A stretch of DNA of 64,000 nt from Craspedostauros australis (taxonomy: Eukaryota; Bacillariophyta; Bacillariophyceae; Mastogloiales; Achnanthaceae): contig JAMXDE010000005.1 in NCBI GenBank assembly GCA_026770025.1, positions 2,666,001 through 2,730,000 on the forward strand, read 5' to 3'. Numbering within the stretch: the first letter of the stretch is position 1; the number at the start of each line of letters is the position of its first letter. The notes beneath the pieces are model-generated. The model was given only the letters and a program-made list of their open reading frames with translations. It was not told where the DNA came from and ran no database searches. Shown piece after piece: positions 43,561 to 54,174 of this stretch. The translations under genes and the position numbers were made by a program.

Positions 43561-44625
43561 TGTCATGTCAAGAAACAAAGGGCAAATACCAGTTCAGCAA
43601 TAAAACCTTGTTCCAGGACACGCAATGGTTCAGCGACAAGCATTTCTACAGAGGGTATGTATGGCTTCTGTTGATGTGATGTGGTGGCAATGCTGCTGGC
43701 TTTGTTGTCATTGGTATTTTCTCCATTAGGTGTGAAATTGCCAATATGTTTGGTGCATTATGGTTGATCTTCCCTACTTGAGGATTTGTCAACATCATTG
43801 CTGTGTTCTTGGTTGTGAGATTGATGCTGTTGCAATGTGCAAGCGTTGAGTCAAGAGAAAAGAAGTTTCAACATAGAAAGTCTGTGTCAGAAATATTCAT
43901 TCTCGAGGGCATTTTCCACAGGACTCCAATCATTGTCATCCAATGCAAGGAAGACATCAGAGTATGTGGAGTGCAAGTCCTGTCATAGCCAAAGTGCTGT
44001 GAAATTTTGCAGCATGAGTGGGATAGATGGATCATGGTTGTGGATCACCATAGTGAGAGAAGTCCAAGACATTGATGATGCTGTTCCTGTGGCTGCTTAC
44101 CTTGAGGCAGGCACTGTCATCATGACAAGAAAGGGCAAGAACGAATGAAGTTTGATTTGTGAGCTTTCTCTCTCTGCATTCTGTTGTCCTCACTTTGGTT
44201 GTATCACTGTCTTGTCATTGTGTTCTATGTTTGCTGCAGGTACTTGGCAACTCGGTCTGTTCTTTGTCTATTCTTGGCACAACACATCAAGTAGTTCAAT
44301 CAGAGAATGCTTCTTGCTGCTCCTGCATCCGTGGATGGACAAGCTTGCATTTTTGCAACAGTTCGTTCTTCTCGAATGTTTGGGGCAAGCTCTCTCGTTT
44401 TATCTCTCAGGAACTCAGACAGCCAGGCATCATGCCAAGCTCAAAGAATCGCACAGAAGCCAAATCCTGAGTGAAATCATCATTGTTCCACGGAATCAAC
44501 AAGAAAGGAGTGGTCAAGACATAGCACAAACACCACAGCATACTCCAAACATCCCCACAATGTCAAGAAGAGAGGGTTGTATCAAGTGAAAGGCCAGCAA
44601 AGCAAAATTCATCATTCTACAGGAC

Positions 44626-44931
44626 TTGCTAGATGGTGTCTTGCCAATGACTGAAGAAGAGCTATCTGCTGCAGAAGTGTGGGACACATGCTGCTTCCAC
44701 ATGGCTGAATTTGTTGATGTTGTGCTCAGCCAGTTTGAAGCTCACCTTCGCGATCATTGGAAACAGTTGGGTAAGAAAGAGTTGCACCCCATGGTGGAAT
44801 TGACCTCATTGGAACATGATAGATGCATACACCCAAGAGAAGCAATGAATTCTTGTGGAGGCTTGGTGCTCAACATGTCCACTGCAAGTATGCTCCTCCA
44901 ACAAGACACCCAAGAAGTTGAACAAACATAG
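44626..44931 (+). CDS. Possible second ORF of the inverted-repeat transposon (101 aa, doubtful)
   Basis: Has a protein-like composition, with P-M-T-E-E-E-L-S-A-A-E-V-W-D-T-C and a helical stretch F-V-D-V-V-L-S-Q-F-E-A-H-L. It runs opposite to the transposase. PIF/Harbinger elements often carry a second gene, but I cannot link this ORF to a known DNA-binding domain, and fragments upstream (43837-44148) are in other frames. It may be the remains of a longer gene. Confidence 0.3.
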   Translation: MLDGVLPMTEEELSAAEVWDTCCFHMAEFVDVVLSQFEAHLRDHWKQLGKKELHPMVELTSLEHDRCIHPREAMNSCGGLVLNMSTASMLLQQDTQEVEQT

Positions 44932-45336
44932 ATGACACCATCAGAGTTGCAGCAACCCTGACCAGTATATATGTGCAATTTGGAAAACGCAAATTCAAAG
45001 AACACATCTACCAGGAAGTGCAACAAATCAAGCTTATTTTCTATCTTGAAACCAAGCACGGCAATCCTCAATTGAGTAGAGCGTATTGAACTTGAGCAGA
45101 GTGTCTCAGAATGGAGTACGAAACAGTAAGAACCAGCATCACTCTTCACAGCTTTTGCTATCTACTTTCCACATGCTAATCGCATCAACCAAAAATACTT
45201 GCTGGAGGTAGTCCTCCACACTCAACCCAGACACTCGCAATGTTGCTCCCATTTGATCCATCGCACGTCGCCGCGCCGACCTTCAGTGCTGGTTTGGGTA
45301 CACTGTCCGTTAACAGTGTCCGCTAAGTTCGTTAAT

Positions 45337-45723
45337 TTTGTCCGGTCTATACATTCTGTCCGGCCGTTTTGTCCGGTCTGTCCGGTCATTTTGTCCGGTT
45401 TGTCCGGTCGTTTTGTCCGGTCTGTCCGGTTTGTCCGGTTGTTTTGTCCGGTCTGTCCGGTCTGTCCGGTCGTTTTGTCCGGTCTGTCCGTTTTGTCCGG
45501 TCATTTTGTCCGGTCTGTCCGGTCTGACCTAGTTTCTCCGGTTTTGTCCGGTCTCTCTTGATGGGCGTGAACGAACCACAATTGAAGTAAAATAGCGTAA
45601 CCCTAAGTATGCTTTTTGGGATTTCGGCTGATTCACTTTTCTGTCTCAACGCCGTGTATTAAGTCCCGGTAAATTAGGTCACGATCTAGAAAAGTGAAAA
45701 TCGGACAAAATGTTGGGTGTTCC
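45337..45723 (-). repeat. Right terminal inverted repeat with CCGGACA minisatellite
   Basis: The complement of the left repeat: array of TGTCCGGT units at about 45339-45556, then the unique outer part. The outermost 70 bases match the left copy nearly perfectly; the part next to the array has accumulated differences, and the two arrays differ in unit order. Confidence 0.9.
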
Positions 45724-46055
45724 TGCATTTGGCCCCAAGCGAGTCGAAAACCGACCTTTCCGCGACAGACATGTCACCAATCCGACCCATCATCCACTGC
45801 CGGCACCCAAAGTCGTACCCATCCATGATGACCGCAACGCAGCCGCAGCTGGCCGATGTACGATCTATTCCTCCTTTCCCTTTCGCGCACCATCCACACA
45901 CAGAGAGGCAAGCAGCACGGATCCAAAGACAAAGAGAAACAGAACGATAAACGAGATCACCCATCACCCATCAACTGCCTCGCAACAACAAAGGAAGCAA
46001 GCAACCAGGCAAGCACAATACCCTCCGACCACAAACACCCATCACAAAGTCCACC
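45724..46055. promoter_or_regulatory. Upstream region of succinyl-CoA ligase beta gene
   Basis: About 330 bases from the transposon end to the start codon. The last 100 bases are rich in ACAAC and ACCA, as before other genes here. The transposon therefore sits in the promoter-proximal DNA. Confidence 0.45.
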
Positions 46056-47899
46056 ATGTTCTCCTCCAAGATCACCTCCGTCCTCGGTCGCAAGGCCCTT
46101 CAGCGAACTGCGGCACCAGCTGTGGGTGCCATCCGTAACCTGAACGTCCATGAGTACCTCTCCATGGAGCTCATGAACGCTCACCAGATCGCCACACCGG
46201 CTGGGCATGTCGCCAGCACTCCCGATGAGGCCGAGCACATCTTCCAAAACATCCTCAACAAGCGTGAGTTGGTACCATTCGTGTCAAGTGCTAAATGCAG
46301 TCCATTTGAATCGCCATGTCTTGTGCGCATTGGTGTGCAAATGCTTGTGCATGTGAAGTTGCTTTCGCGCACTGATGTGTCGCTGTGTCATGGGAGCCTC
46401 GCACGTAATGCACAACCACTCCATCTATTTGCCATCATCAAACATCGCCCATCACTTCCTGACATTTACACCGCTTTTCTTGCCCTTGCCTCCCCTTCCC
46501 CGGATGCGATACTGACCAATGCATGGATGCCGACTGATGGATGCATGATCGCGCACCGTTGCATCTGCGCGATACCGCCGGCAAACTCAATCTCACAACC
46601 AATAAAATACAACGGACGGCTGTGCCTACCGTGTACTATGTCATACTGACTCATCAATGACGGCACCGCTGCAATGGAATTTGCCGTTCCATCACACTCC
46701 TATTGTCCCCTCACGTTGATAACGTCATTGCTGTAACTCCACGATTCCACCAATGCGACAAAGCCGGTGAGCCATTGAAGGATGCTGTCATCAAGGCTCA
46801 GGTCCTGTCGGGCGGCCGCGGACTCGGAACCTTCAAGAATGGCTTCAAGGGAGGCGTGCAGATGGTCACCAAGCCAGGCCAGGCCAAGGATTTCGCAGCC
46901 AGCATGCTGGGGGAGGAGCTTGTCACCAAGCAGGCACCCAATGGCATCATTTGCAACAAGGTCTTCCTCATGGAGCGCATGTACATGCGTCGTGAGATGT
47001 ACCTTTCAATCCTGATGGACCGTGCCAGCCAGGGACCTCTGCTGGTTGGGTCACCACGTGGTGGAACAGCGATCGAGGACATCGCCAAGTCCAACCCAGA
47101 GGTCATCTTCACCGAACCCATCGACATCGTCGAAGGCATCCAGCAGGATCAGTGCGAGCGCATGGCCACGAACCTTGGACTTGAAGCCGGCAGCCCATCG
47201 CACGAGAATGCCATCACCTTGATGAAGAATCTGTACAGCATGTTCACCCAATGCGATTGCACCCAAGTTGAAGTCAACCCGCTGGCCGAGACCCCGGAGG
47301 GAGACGTCGTCGTGTGCGACGCGAAGGTCAACTTCGACTCCAACGCCGAGTACCGCCAATCCTCCATCTTTGACAAGCGTGACTTCACACAGGAGGATTC
47401 GAGAGAAGTGGAGGCATCCAAGTACGACCTCAACTACATCGGACTTGATGGCAACATCGGCTGCATGGTCAACGGTGCCGGACTTGCCATGTCGACGATG
47501 GACATCATCCAGCTCAAGGGCGGAGCGCCTGCCAACTTCTTGGACGTCGGAGGAGGAGCCACCGAGGACCAGGTCCAAAAAGCATTCGAAATCCTCAATG
47601 CTGATCCCAACGTCCATGCCATCCTGGTCAACATCTTCGGTGGCATCATGCGATGTGATGTCATTGCCAGCGGTATCATCAACGCCGCCAAGGAGATTGG
47701 AATCCGCAAGCCCATCGTGATCCGTCTGCAGGGTACCAACGTGAACGAAGCCAAGACCATGATCGAGGGATGCGGCTTCAAGATGATCATCGCTGAGGAC
47801 CTGGAGGATGCAGCGGAGAAGGCCGTCGGTGTCGCTGAAATCGTTGCCCAGGCCGACAAGATCCAAGTCGGTGTCAAGTTCGATGGTTTCCAGTTGTAA
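46056..47899 (+). CDS. SUCLA2: Succinyl-CoA ligase beta subunit, mitochondrial, two exons (447 aa)
   Basis: Forms succinate and ATP or GTP from succinyl-CoA in the TCA cycle, together with the alpha subunit. Exon 1 (46056-46263) has a Lys/Arg/Ala-rich presequence and then N-V-H-E-Y-L-S-M-E-L-M, the start of the mature family. Intron 46264-46763 begins GTGAGT and ends AAAG; the exact acceptor is the least certain part, since a GTACCA donor 9 bases later would also be in frame with another acceptor. Exon 2 (46764-47899) contains the ATP-grasp V-I-K-A-Q-V-L-S-G-G-R-G, V-N-P-L-A-E-T, D-A-K-V-N-F-D-S-N, G-L-D-G-N-I-G-C-M-V-N-G-A-G-L-A-M and N-I-F-G-G-I-M-R-C-D. The nucleotide preference cannot be told. 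Confidence 0.92.
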
Positions 47900-49103
47900 A
47901 AACACGAATCAAGGACAATCGACGAACAAGGAAGCAACTCGAGCAACCGAGCAACCAGGCAGAACATCAACCCAGCACCGCCATGCTCGACAAGTCGCAC
48001 TCTGCGAGAAGTGGAGGTTGCCTTCACGGGTGGCTTGGTTTGGTTTGCACAACATGGCACATACGACAACCAGTACGAGGACGAGGAATGATAGTCTTAT
48101 CTACGAGTATTTGCGCTGTCCAGAGAGTACGATCTGAGAACAACTCAACCAAATCCAATTCTCTGCTGCAAGAGCCCTGATCCATTTCTAAATCGAATAC
48201 CCAAACAAGTATGATACCCATGAGATCTTGCATGTTGTCGTTTTCCATTCATGTCGATCAGCCAACTCTACTCGTACGTGCCAATGCCATTCGACTGCTC
48301 GCGCTCGTACTGTCATACACCAGATGATTGCATGTTGTATCTGTATTGTTGTGTCCCCAACGATACCATAGGCACAGCACGGAAGCATCGTCATGTGTCG
48401 GCGTTGTGAAGTCGCGGTGTCCACATGGGAATATTTTGCAACAATCCCCAGAGGAGGTCAAACAATGCTTCGGATTGGTTCATAGTTCTTGTTAACATCG
48501 TTCTGCGCTCTTTCGTTTTGCTCTATCACCGAAGTTGGAGGCATGTGACAACAATCTTAACTGGTTCTTAACTGTCAAGTATGGTACGATGAGCAGAGAA
48601 CAGTGCATGAGGTCAAGGCTCCCAGGAGAGTGCAAGTCCGTGGATGGCCTGCGAAGATGGATCGCATGCTGCCATGCATCAACTGTGCTACAAGGGAAAG
48701 GAATGGCAGATCATGCTACATGCAGATCAAGAGATTGAATCCAAAATACGTTGACTTTGCGGCTGAGCCTCGGTGATGGGATTGTGGAGAACGCCATGAA
48801 GAAGGCCAGGAAGGCAGCAACCAATTGACAGGCAACCGCACCAAGAGCTTCAACCAGATCAGCTCTGCCTCTGCCATCCTGAAAGCCCGCGAGCAGAGGG
48901 TTGTGTTCCAAGTGCGAAGGACGCATGGTCGAACATCTTTCATTCACAATACAAGATCAATGCGTAGTATCATTGGATTCAAGTCGCTATTGTTACATCT
49001 GATTTCATTTTCATATCCTCTGAGCGCGTTGCTGTGTCAATGGAAGGAATCTCTCTCTCCCTGGTGCGATAGCCTCTGCTGCATCCGAGTACGTACATCC
49101 CAT
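47900..49103. other. Convergent intergenic region, no gene recognised
   Basis: About 1.2 kb between the 3' ends of the succinyl-CoA ligase and FHA genes. Only short ORFs with no domain. TACGAGTATT and GTACGAGG motifs occur near 48075-48115. Confidence 0.45.
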
Positions 49104-50209
49104 TCATCGTGGGAAGGCGATCAGCATGATGGTTTGTCCAATCGATACCTCCATGCCATCCACCAACTCGTACGGTGTCTCAGGCTCGATCTCTTCACCG
49201 CCAATGCAGCTGCCATTCGTCGATCCCGTGTCGGTGTAGAAATACCGTCCCCCCTTGCATTCGAACTTTCCATGCGTGGTTGACACTTCCAGATCCCGCG
49301 GCACGCTGATGCCTTTCTCTCGGAACTTCTTTCCGGTCGATCTGCCAACGAATCCACCATTCTTGTGCGTGAGGTGCTTCAATTCAAACTTCGATCCAGT
49401 GTATTCGCCGCCCACAATGTTCACAAGGATGCTCTGACTGCTGGTGGAGGCGCTCTTGCTCTTCGACTTTGTAGATGCAGCGTCCGAGGTGGTTGATTTC
49501 GTGCGCGACCCCTGCGTGGAACTTGTTGCTGTGGATGTCTGTGTTCTGGCCTTGTTCAATTTGTTTGATTTTGTACCAGCGCCGGCGCCCGCCATCAAAG
49601 ACTTTGCTGCCATCGTCGTCTCCATCTGTGGGTTGGTATTCTCGTTGTCCTCGTCCTCGACCACCGGCTCTTCTTCAGCGATGGCACCCATGTCGTTCTT
49701 CACCTGGTTGTGACACTTCCACAGTTCCTGCACGCCTTGCTCGAATTCCGCCTCGATCTTCCCGACGATGTCATTGTATCTGTTTTCTGTCTCATCTTTG
49801 GCGCGCAGCATCCACCATTGCAGGACGTGCTCCACTGTCCAATCATTCGTCGGTTCTGTGATTCATGGTATGAGTACCAGACACACGTGTATGCATGTGA
49901 GAAATACGAAGACCAAAGCGTGCATGAAGATGCTGTGTGAGACTCTCTTGCGCATAGATTGCGACAATTCGTTTGTCACATCAAGTCTTTGTCGAAGCCT
50001 CCGCCAATGGCTGTCAGGAAGAAGCACAAGCAGCATGCACTGCTTGCCATGAGGCACTGCGCATCGCCGCCACAATCCCCAAAGGATCTGTTCGCTCCTC
50101 ATTTCCCAAGGAAATCAAAAGGACCCGCGATACGAACACACGCGCACGTCCGTGAACAACACTCACCGTCGCCCAGCTGATACGGAAAATCGGGGAACTC
50201 GGTCGTCAT
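49104..50209 (-). CDS. FHA-domain protein, two exons with a 43-bp first exon (264 aa)
   Basis: The C-terminal 85-100 residues form a forkhead-associated domain, which binds phosphothreonine: G-G-F-V-G-R-S, then S-T-T-H-G, then T-D-T-G-S-T-N-G-S, with the Arg, Ser-x-x-His and Asn positions kept. Exon 1 is 50209-50167 (14 codons plus one base), with a GTGAGT donor; exon 2 is 49855-49104 after CACAG. The join gives D-E-P-T-N-D-W-T-V-E-H-V-L-Q-W-W, a helical N-terminal region that may be SAM-like. A Ser/Thr/Lys-rich linker (about 90-150) follows. Without the small exon the ORF seems to start at a GTG (49835). Partner and process unknown. Confidence 0.8.
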
Positions 50210-51471
50210 GGTGCTGCTACGAATGTTGTGTTAGGTCTGTGTCGGAATGATGCTTTCCACCTTGAAGATGATTCTCTCTGTTGTGAAGTGTCAGAGTTGA
50301 TGGTCGCTTCTGCGCAGGTGCCATACCATACATCCGAGAGGTTGTGTCGTGATCGTCGGAGGTTGCTCTGTGTTGCTTTCGTGGACTCGTTTGTTTGTGT
50401 GAGACGAAAAGAAAAGCAGATCACAACTTGAATTTGAATTTAATGATTACATTCGGACATGAATACATTATTACGTTCGACTAAGACGAATGTTATGTCC
50501 GTCGCAACTCGAATGACTCCAAACCCGCAAGAATCAATGATGAAGTCGAGAAAGCAACACGCGGCGTTTTGAGTCGTGCTTAATTTTTTGCGCGCATTGG
50601 TGGCGCGACTCGACGCTGTTCGGCTCGAATCCTCATGCCACGACGCAAACACTCACACAAACAAAAGAGACAAAGAGGACAAGAGGTGTTGCAAGAAGGC
50701 CTCAATCCTCGTATCATACTCGTCCTCCGTAACATACATGGCACACAAGGAGACGATGCTGGGGATGGCATAGGCTGTGCTCTCTATCATACGATTACGA
50801 ACCCACCACCACCACCATCATCATCATCATCAACGAAATGTACCGTTCGAATGCGTACATCAGGAACGGAAGGTTGTACCGTGGCAACGATGACAAGATT
50901 GCGTTCAGTTGGCGACGGTTCTTGGTGGTATCTACGATGGTAGCATTCCTTGCTGCCGCCAACCTGAAGATGATAGGCGAGGTGGAAGACCAAGACAAGG
51001 ATCGCTTCCAGTCATTGTCCATGCTATCGCTGCACTCCAAGCCGAGGCTTACAAACTACGGCCTGTTCTCGCTGCAGCAAACGCACAATTCCGTCATTTT
51101 CCGCGGAGCATTCGTCAAAGCGAAATGTTCCTACGAGAGCTGGGAGGTTGGAGATCTTTGCATGGAAGTTGGTGAGGACAGTGCAGTTGCCATTGATCGC
51201 GATGCGGAATATCAGATTGGTGTCGTTGTCGTTGTAGTCGTTACAGAGGATGCGATGTTAAAGGTTTGGCAGCGTTTTTGCGGAGATGCTGTGCCGCAGA
51301 GCAGAGCGCAGACTGATGAGATCGCCGTCTCTTCAACCTTGCTGTTCTTGTCGATGCCAATCCCCACTCATCTTCTCCTTCTTTGATTCATTCATGATCG
51401 GAGGCATCCGTCAAATCATTTTCTTGTTCCATACCGGCGCCTGCACCATCAATTGTGCCTCAACAACAACT
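50210..51471. promoter_or_regulatory. Region between divergent FHA and membrane-protein genes
   Basis: Contains a CCA/CAT microsatellite (about 50801-50832). An open plus-strand frame of 182 codons (50838-51386) has a hydrophobic stretch but overlaps ORFs of similar quality in other frames, so I leave it uncalled; it could be an upstream exon of the next gene. Confidence 0.35.
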
Positions 51472-52206
51472 ATGATACATCACGACATGCAATTCTTTGA
51501 ACAACCAACGACCCATGTACTCGTAGCGGCCAACTTGTGCAACGAACAGCCATTGGTGTGGAATCCTTCCAACCTGGCGCACACAGCCACGCGCATATTC
51601 ACAGCAGTCTTGATACTGTCCAGCCTGTTATCCTTCTGCTGTTACGGCCGAGCCATATCGCTCAACACGCTGGATATCCCCGTCATCGGAAGCATCCTGT
51701 CGCTCTTCGCCAATCCCAATCTCATATTGGACGGCATGGTGGCCCACGTGTTTGTGGGACCCGCCTTGATGGATTTGCATCGCATCCTCCCGAGGCTGCA
51801 GCGCTCGTGGTGGTTCGATGACCAGGACTCCACCTTTGCCATTTGCGCCATCGTGCTGGTGATTGGGATTGGCAGCTTGTCCAACGCCGTCGCACGACGA
51901 TTGTCGCGCAAACATGTGGTGGGTCTCAATTCGGTGGTGGCGGCATGCATCGCCTACTCCAGCCAGATCAACATGAATCGCACGGCCGTGATGTTCTTCG
52001 TTCTCAATCAGCCCGTGACGACGGTGCAGACGTTCTGGTCGCTATTCCTGTGGAATGTGATCCACCAAGTATCGAAAGGGAACGATCCCGTGCCGACGAT
52101 CGTCACGTGGATGTTCTCAGCGTGGGCTGGTTCGTTGTTCGCGCAGTACCAGCTTGGCAATCAATTGTGGTGGGGAGATGTGTTGCACTTTGCAGGCATT
52201 CTGTGA
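51472..52206 (+). CDS. Polytopic membrane protein of unknown family (244 aa)
   Basis: Five or six hydrophobic segments are visible, for example I-F-T-A-V-L-I-L-S-S-L-L-S-F, L-I-L-D-G-M-V-A-H-V-F-V-G, A-I-C-A-I-V-L-V-I-G-I-G, V-V-A-A-C-I-A-Y and W-S-L-F-L-W-N-V-I. The frame is open upstream to 51286, but ATG at 51472 or 51487 precedes the protein-like part. The arrangement recalls rhomboid-like or derlin-like folds, but no catalytic Ser/His motif is seen. It ends abruptly after the last hydrophobic segment, so a further exon is possible. Confidence 0.5.
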   Translation: MIHHDMQFFEQPTTHVLVAANLCNEQPLVWNPSNLAHTATRIFTAVLILSSLLSFCCYGRAISLNTLDIPVIGSILSLFANPNLILDGMVAHVFVGPALMDLHRILPRLQRSWWFDDQDSTFAICAIVLVIGIGSLSNAVARRLSRKHVVGLNSVVAACIAYSSQINMNRTAVMFFVLNQPVTTVQTFWSLFLWNVIHQVSKGNDPVPTIVTWMFSAWAGSLFAQYQLGNQLWWGDVLHFAGIL

Positions 52207-52524
52207 CGCTGGTGGCAGGGCTTTGGCGTTTCCTCATCCTTGTGATGCTCAAGAATGCAGTTCAACAGTATGAAACTGTGAACGTGTATTGTAGTACCAG
52301 TACGGTCTGCGCATTGGAGACAGGGAAGCCAAGTGCTAAAACACAACACAGCAGAGCAGTAGAGTAATAGCATAGGCCTCTCGCGAAAAGTAGTATACGA
52401 CTATCATGACACCCACGCCACGATCCTCCAGCCCCTCTTTTGGTGCATGCATGTGCTGATTTATTCCAGCGTGCTATGTGCTATGTTTTTTTGCTTGCTT
52501 TGTTTTATTGTTTGATGGCTATCA
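52207..52524. other. Convergent 3' intergenic region
   Basis: 318 bases between two 3' ends, with GTAGTACCAGTACGG near 52291 and a T-rich stretch near 52485; no gene. Confidence 0.45.
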
Positions 52525-54174
52525 CTATCCCTGCTGTGCTGGATTGATGGTGATACGATCATCGATGCGCAAGATGGTGATGGCGGCCTCCGTGGCAAAT
52601 CGCAACGACTTGATCTTGGACATGGCAGGTTCGACGACGCCGGCCTCGAGGTTGTCACGTATTGTGCCCTCAACGAGATCCAGCCCGGTCGTTTTCAATC
52701 CAGCATCCTCCTCCGACTTTTGGCTCTTGGCATGCATGGCGCGGAGCTTGGAGACCAGCTCCGAACTGTCCTTGGCGGCGTTGACGGCAAGCGTTTTGGG
52801 AATGACGAGCAATGCATCCGCGAAGGCTTCGATCGCCAGCTGCTCTCTCGTGTCCAGGCTGGTGGCGTAGTTCTCGAGGTAGACAGAGAGGGCGGCCTCA
52901 ACGGCGCCGCCTCCCGGCACCAAGGTGTTGCTCTCCATCATTCGCTTGACGACGCAGAGGGAATCATGCAACGCTCTTTCCATCTCGTCGAGCATGTACT
53001 CGTTGGCACCGCGAAGGATGATGGTGGAGGCGCCGCTTCCCCGACACCCGTAGAACTGCATCATCTCGCCATCACCGACGCGGATTTCTCTGACGGCTCG
53101 GCACGTTCCGAGGCTGTCGACGTCGAAGGATTCGTCGCCTTCCATGTCCGCCATGGTGATGACGAGGTGGCCTCCCGTGGCCTTGGCCAGACGCTTGAGA
53201 TCATCCTTGTTGCATCGTCGCGCGCACACGACGCCTGCCTCCACAAAGTACTTCATGCAAAGATCGTCGATGCCCTTCGTCGTGAGCACGACCTTGGCAC
53301 CCGTGTCTAATATCTTTTGGATCTTCTCCTTGGTGATATCCATCTCGCGCTGCTTGATGTTTTCGATCTCCTTGGGATCCTTGACATTGATGGAGATTCC
53401 CATGGCCATGCGATGGCGCTGCAGGTTCATGTCGATGATGGCGATCTTGATCGGTTCGGCATCATCCGGACCTTGCGGGTCGCCGATGGCGGTTGGCATG
53501 CCCTGCGATGCGCGCATGGCATTGAGGCAGAAGCCTCCTTCCATCAGCTCGGAGTCAAGCGACGACTTGCCGTGCGCCTTGAGGATGTGGATGGCGCTGA
53601 TGGGGTACTTGGTCTTTCCATCAGCCGGGCTGATGGTCTTGACGGATTTGGTGGCATCGACGGCGAGCTTGGCGAAGAAGTCTCCCTCCTTTCCGATGAG
53701 CTTCGACGACATGCTGGTCCTTGCCGCCTGCATGAGATGATCATCAGTCAGGGTGGAGACCTGGACGAGCATCTGCTTCTTGAGGTATGACACGGCCGCC
53801 TTGAGCGCCGCGCGGTACCCAGACAGGATGGTGGTTGGGTGCAATCCGTGCTGCACCAATTGGTTGCCACGCTTGAGCAATTCCGCCGCGATGAGGACGA
53901 CGCTGGTGGTCCCATCTCCAACCTCCTTGTCCTGCAGCTGCGCCAAATCCACGAGCAACCGTGCCGCCGGGTGCTCCACCTCCAGCTGCGCCAAAATGGT
54001 AGCCCCGTCGTTCGTAATGACCACATCACCGATGTCATCCACCAGCATCTTATCCAACCCAACCGGTCCCAAGGACGACTTGACGATGTTGGCCACCGCC
54101 ACGGCCGCCGTCACGTTTCCAACTCGCACATCTGCCCCAGTCTCTCGGCTTCCTTGGATGAACTGTGCATTCAT
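52525..54174 (-). CDS. CCT1: T-complex protein 1 subunit alpha, CCT1 (549 aa)
   Basis: One of eight subunits of the cytosolic TRiC/CCT chaperonin that folds actin and tubulin. Group II chaperonin motifs: S-S-L-G-P-V-G-L-D-K-M (33-43), N-D-G-A-T-I-L (55-61), the ATPase block GDGTTSVV (86-93), G-G-G-A-V-E in the second nucleotide motif, and the C-terminal I-D-D-R-I. Closest to CCT-alpha by its start and the K-Q-R-E-M-D-I-T-K-E-K region. I start at ATG 54174 (MNAQFIQGSRETG), which gives the same distance to the conserved Gly as in the human protein; the frame is open to an ATG at 54261, which would add an unusual leader. Single exon. Confidence 0.92.
   Translation of the reverse strand: MNAQFIQGSRETGADVRVGNVTAAVAVANIVKSSLGPVGLDKMLVDDIGDVVITNDGATILAQLEVEHPAARLLVDLAQLQDKEVGDGTTSVVLIAAELLKRGNQLVQHGLHPTTILSGYRAALKAAVSYLKKQMLVQVSTLTDDHLMQAARTSMSSKLIGKEGDFFAKLAVDATKSVKTISPADGKTKYPISAIHILKAHGKSSLDSELMEGGFCLNAMRASQGMPTAIGDPQGPDDAEPIKIAIIDMNLQRHRMAMGISINVKDPKEIENIKQREMDITKEKIQKILDTGAKVVLTTKGIDDLCMKYFVEAGVVCARRCNKDDLKRLAKATGGHLVITMADMEGDESFDVDSLGTCRAVREIRVGDGEMMQFYGCRGSGASTIILRGANEYMLDEMERALHDSLCVVKRMMESNTLVPGGGAVEAALSVYLENYATSLDTREQLAIEAFADALLVIPKTLAVNAAKDSSELVSKLRAMHAKSQKSEEDAGLKTTGLDLVEGTIRDNLEAGVVEPAMSKIKSLRFATEAAITILRIDDRITINPAQQG

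Larger units (their letters stand above)
42126..45723. mobile_element. DNA transposon with long minisatellite-rich terminal inverted repeats, decayed
   Basis: About 3.6 kb bounded by inverted repeats of around 360-400 bp, starting ggaacacccaacattttg at 42126 and ending with its complement at 45723. The outer 160 bases match closely; the inner part is an array of CCGGACA units. Inside is a minus-strand DDE transposase pseudogene (42726-43560) and a plus-strand ORF (44626-44931). No direct target duplication was found at these ends. Confidence 0.85.

Noticed and set aside
50838..51386. 182-codon ORF with a hydrophobic stretch
   Set aside because: Other frames on both strands are about as open, and no family is recognisable; kept only as a possible upstream exon.
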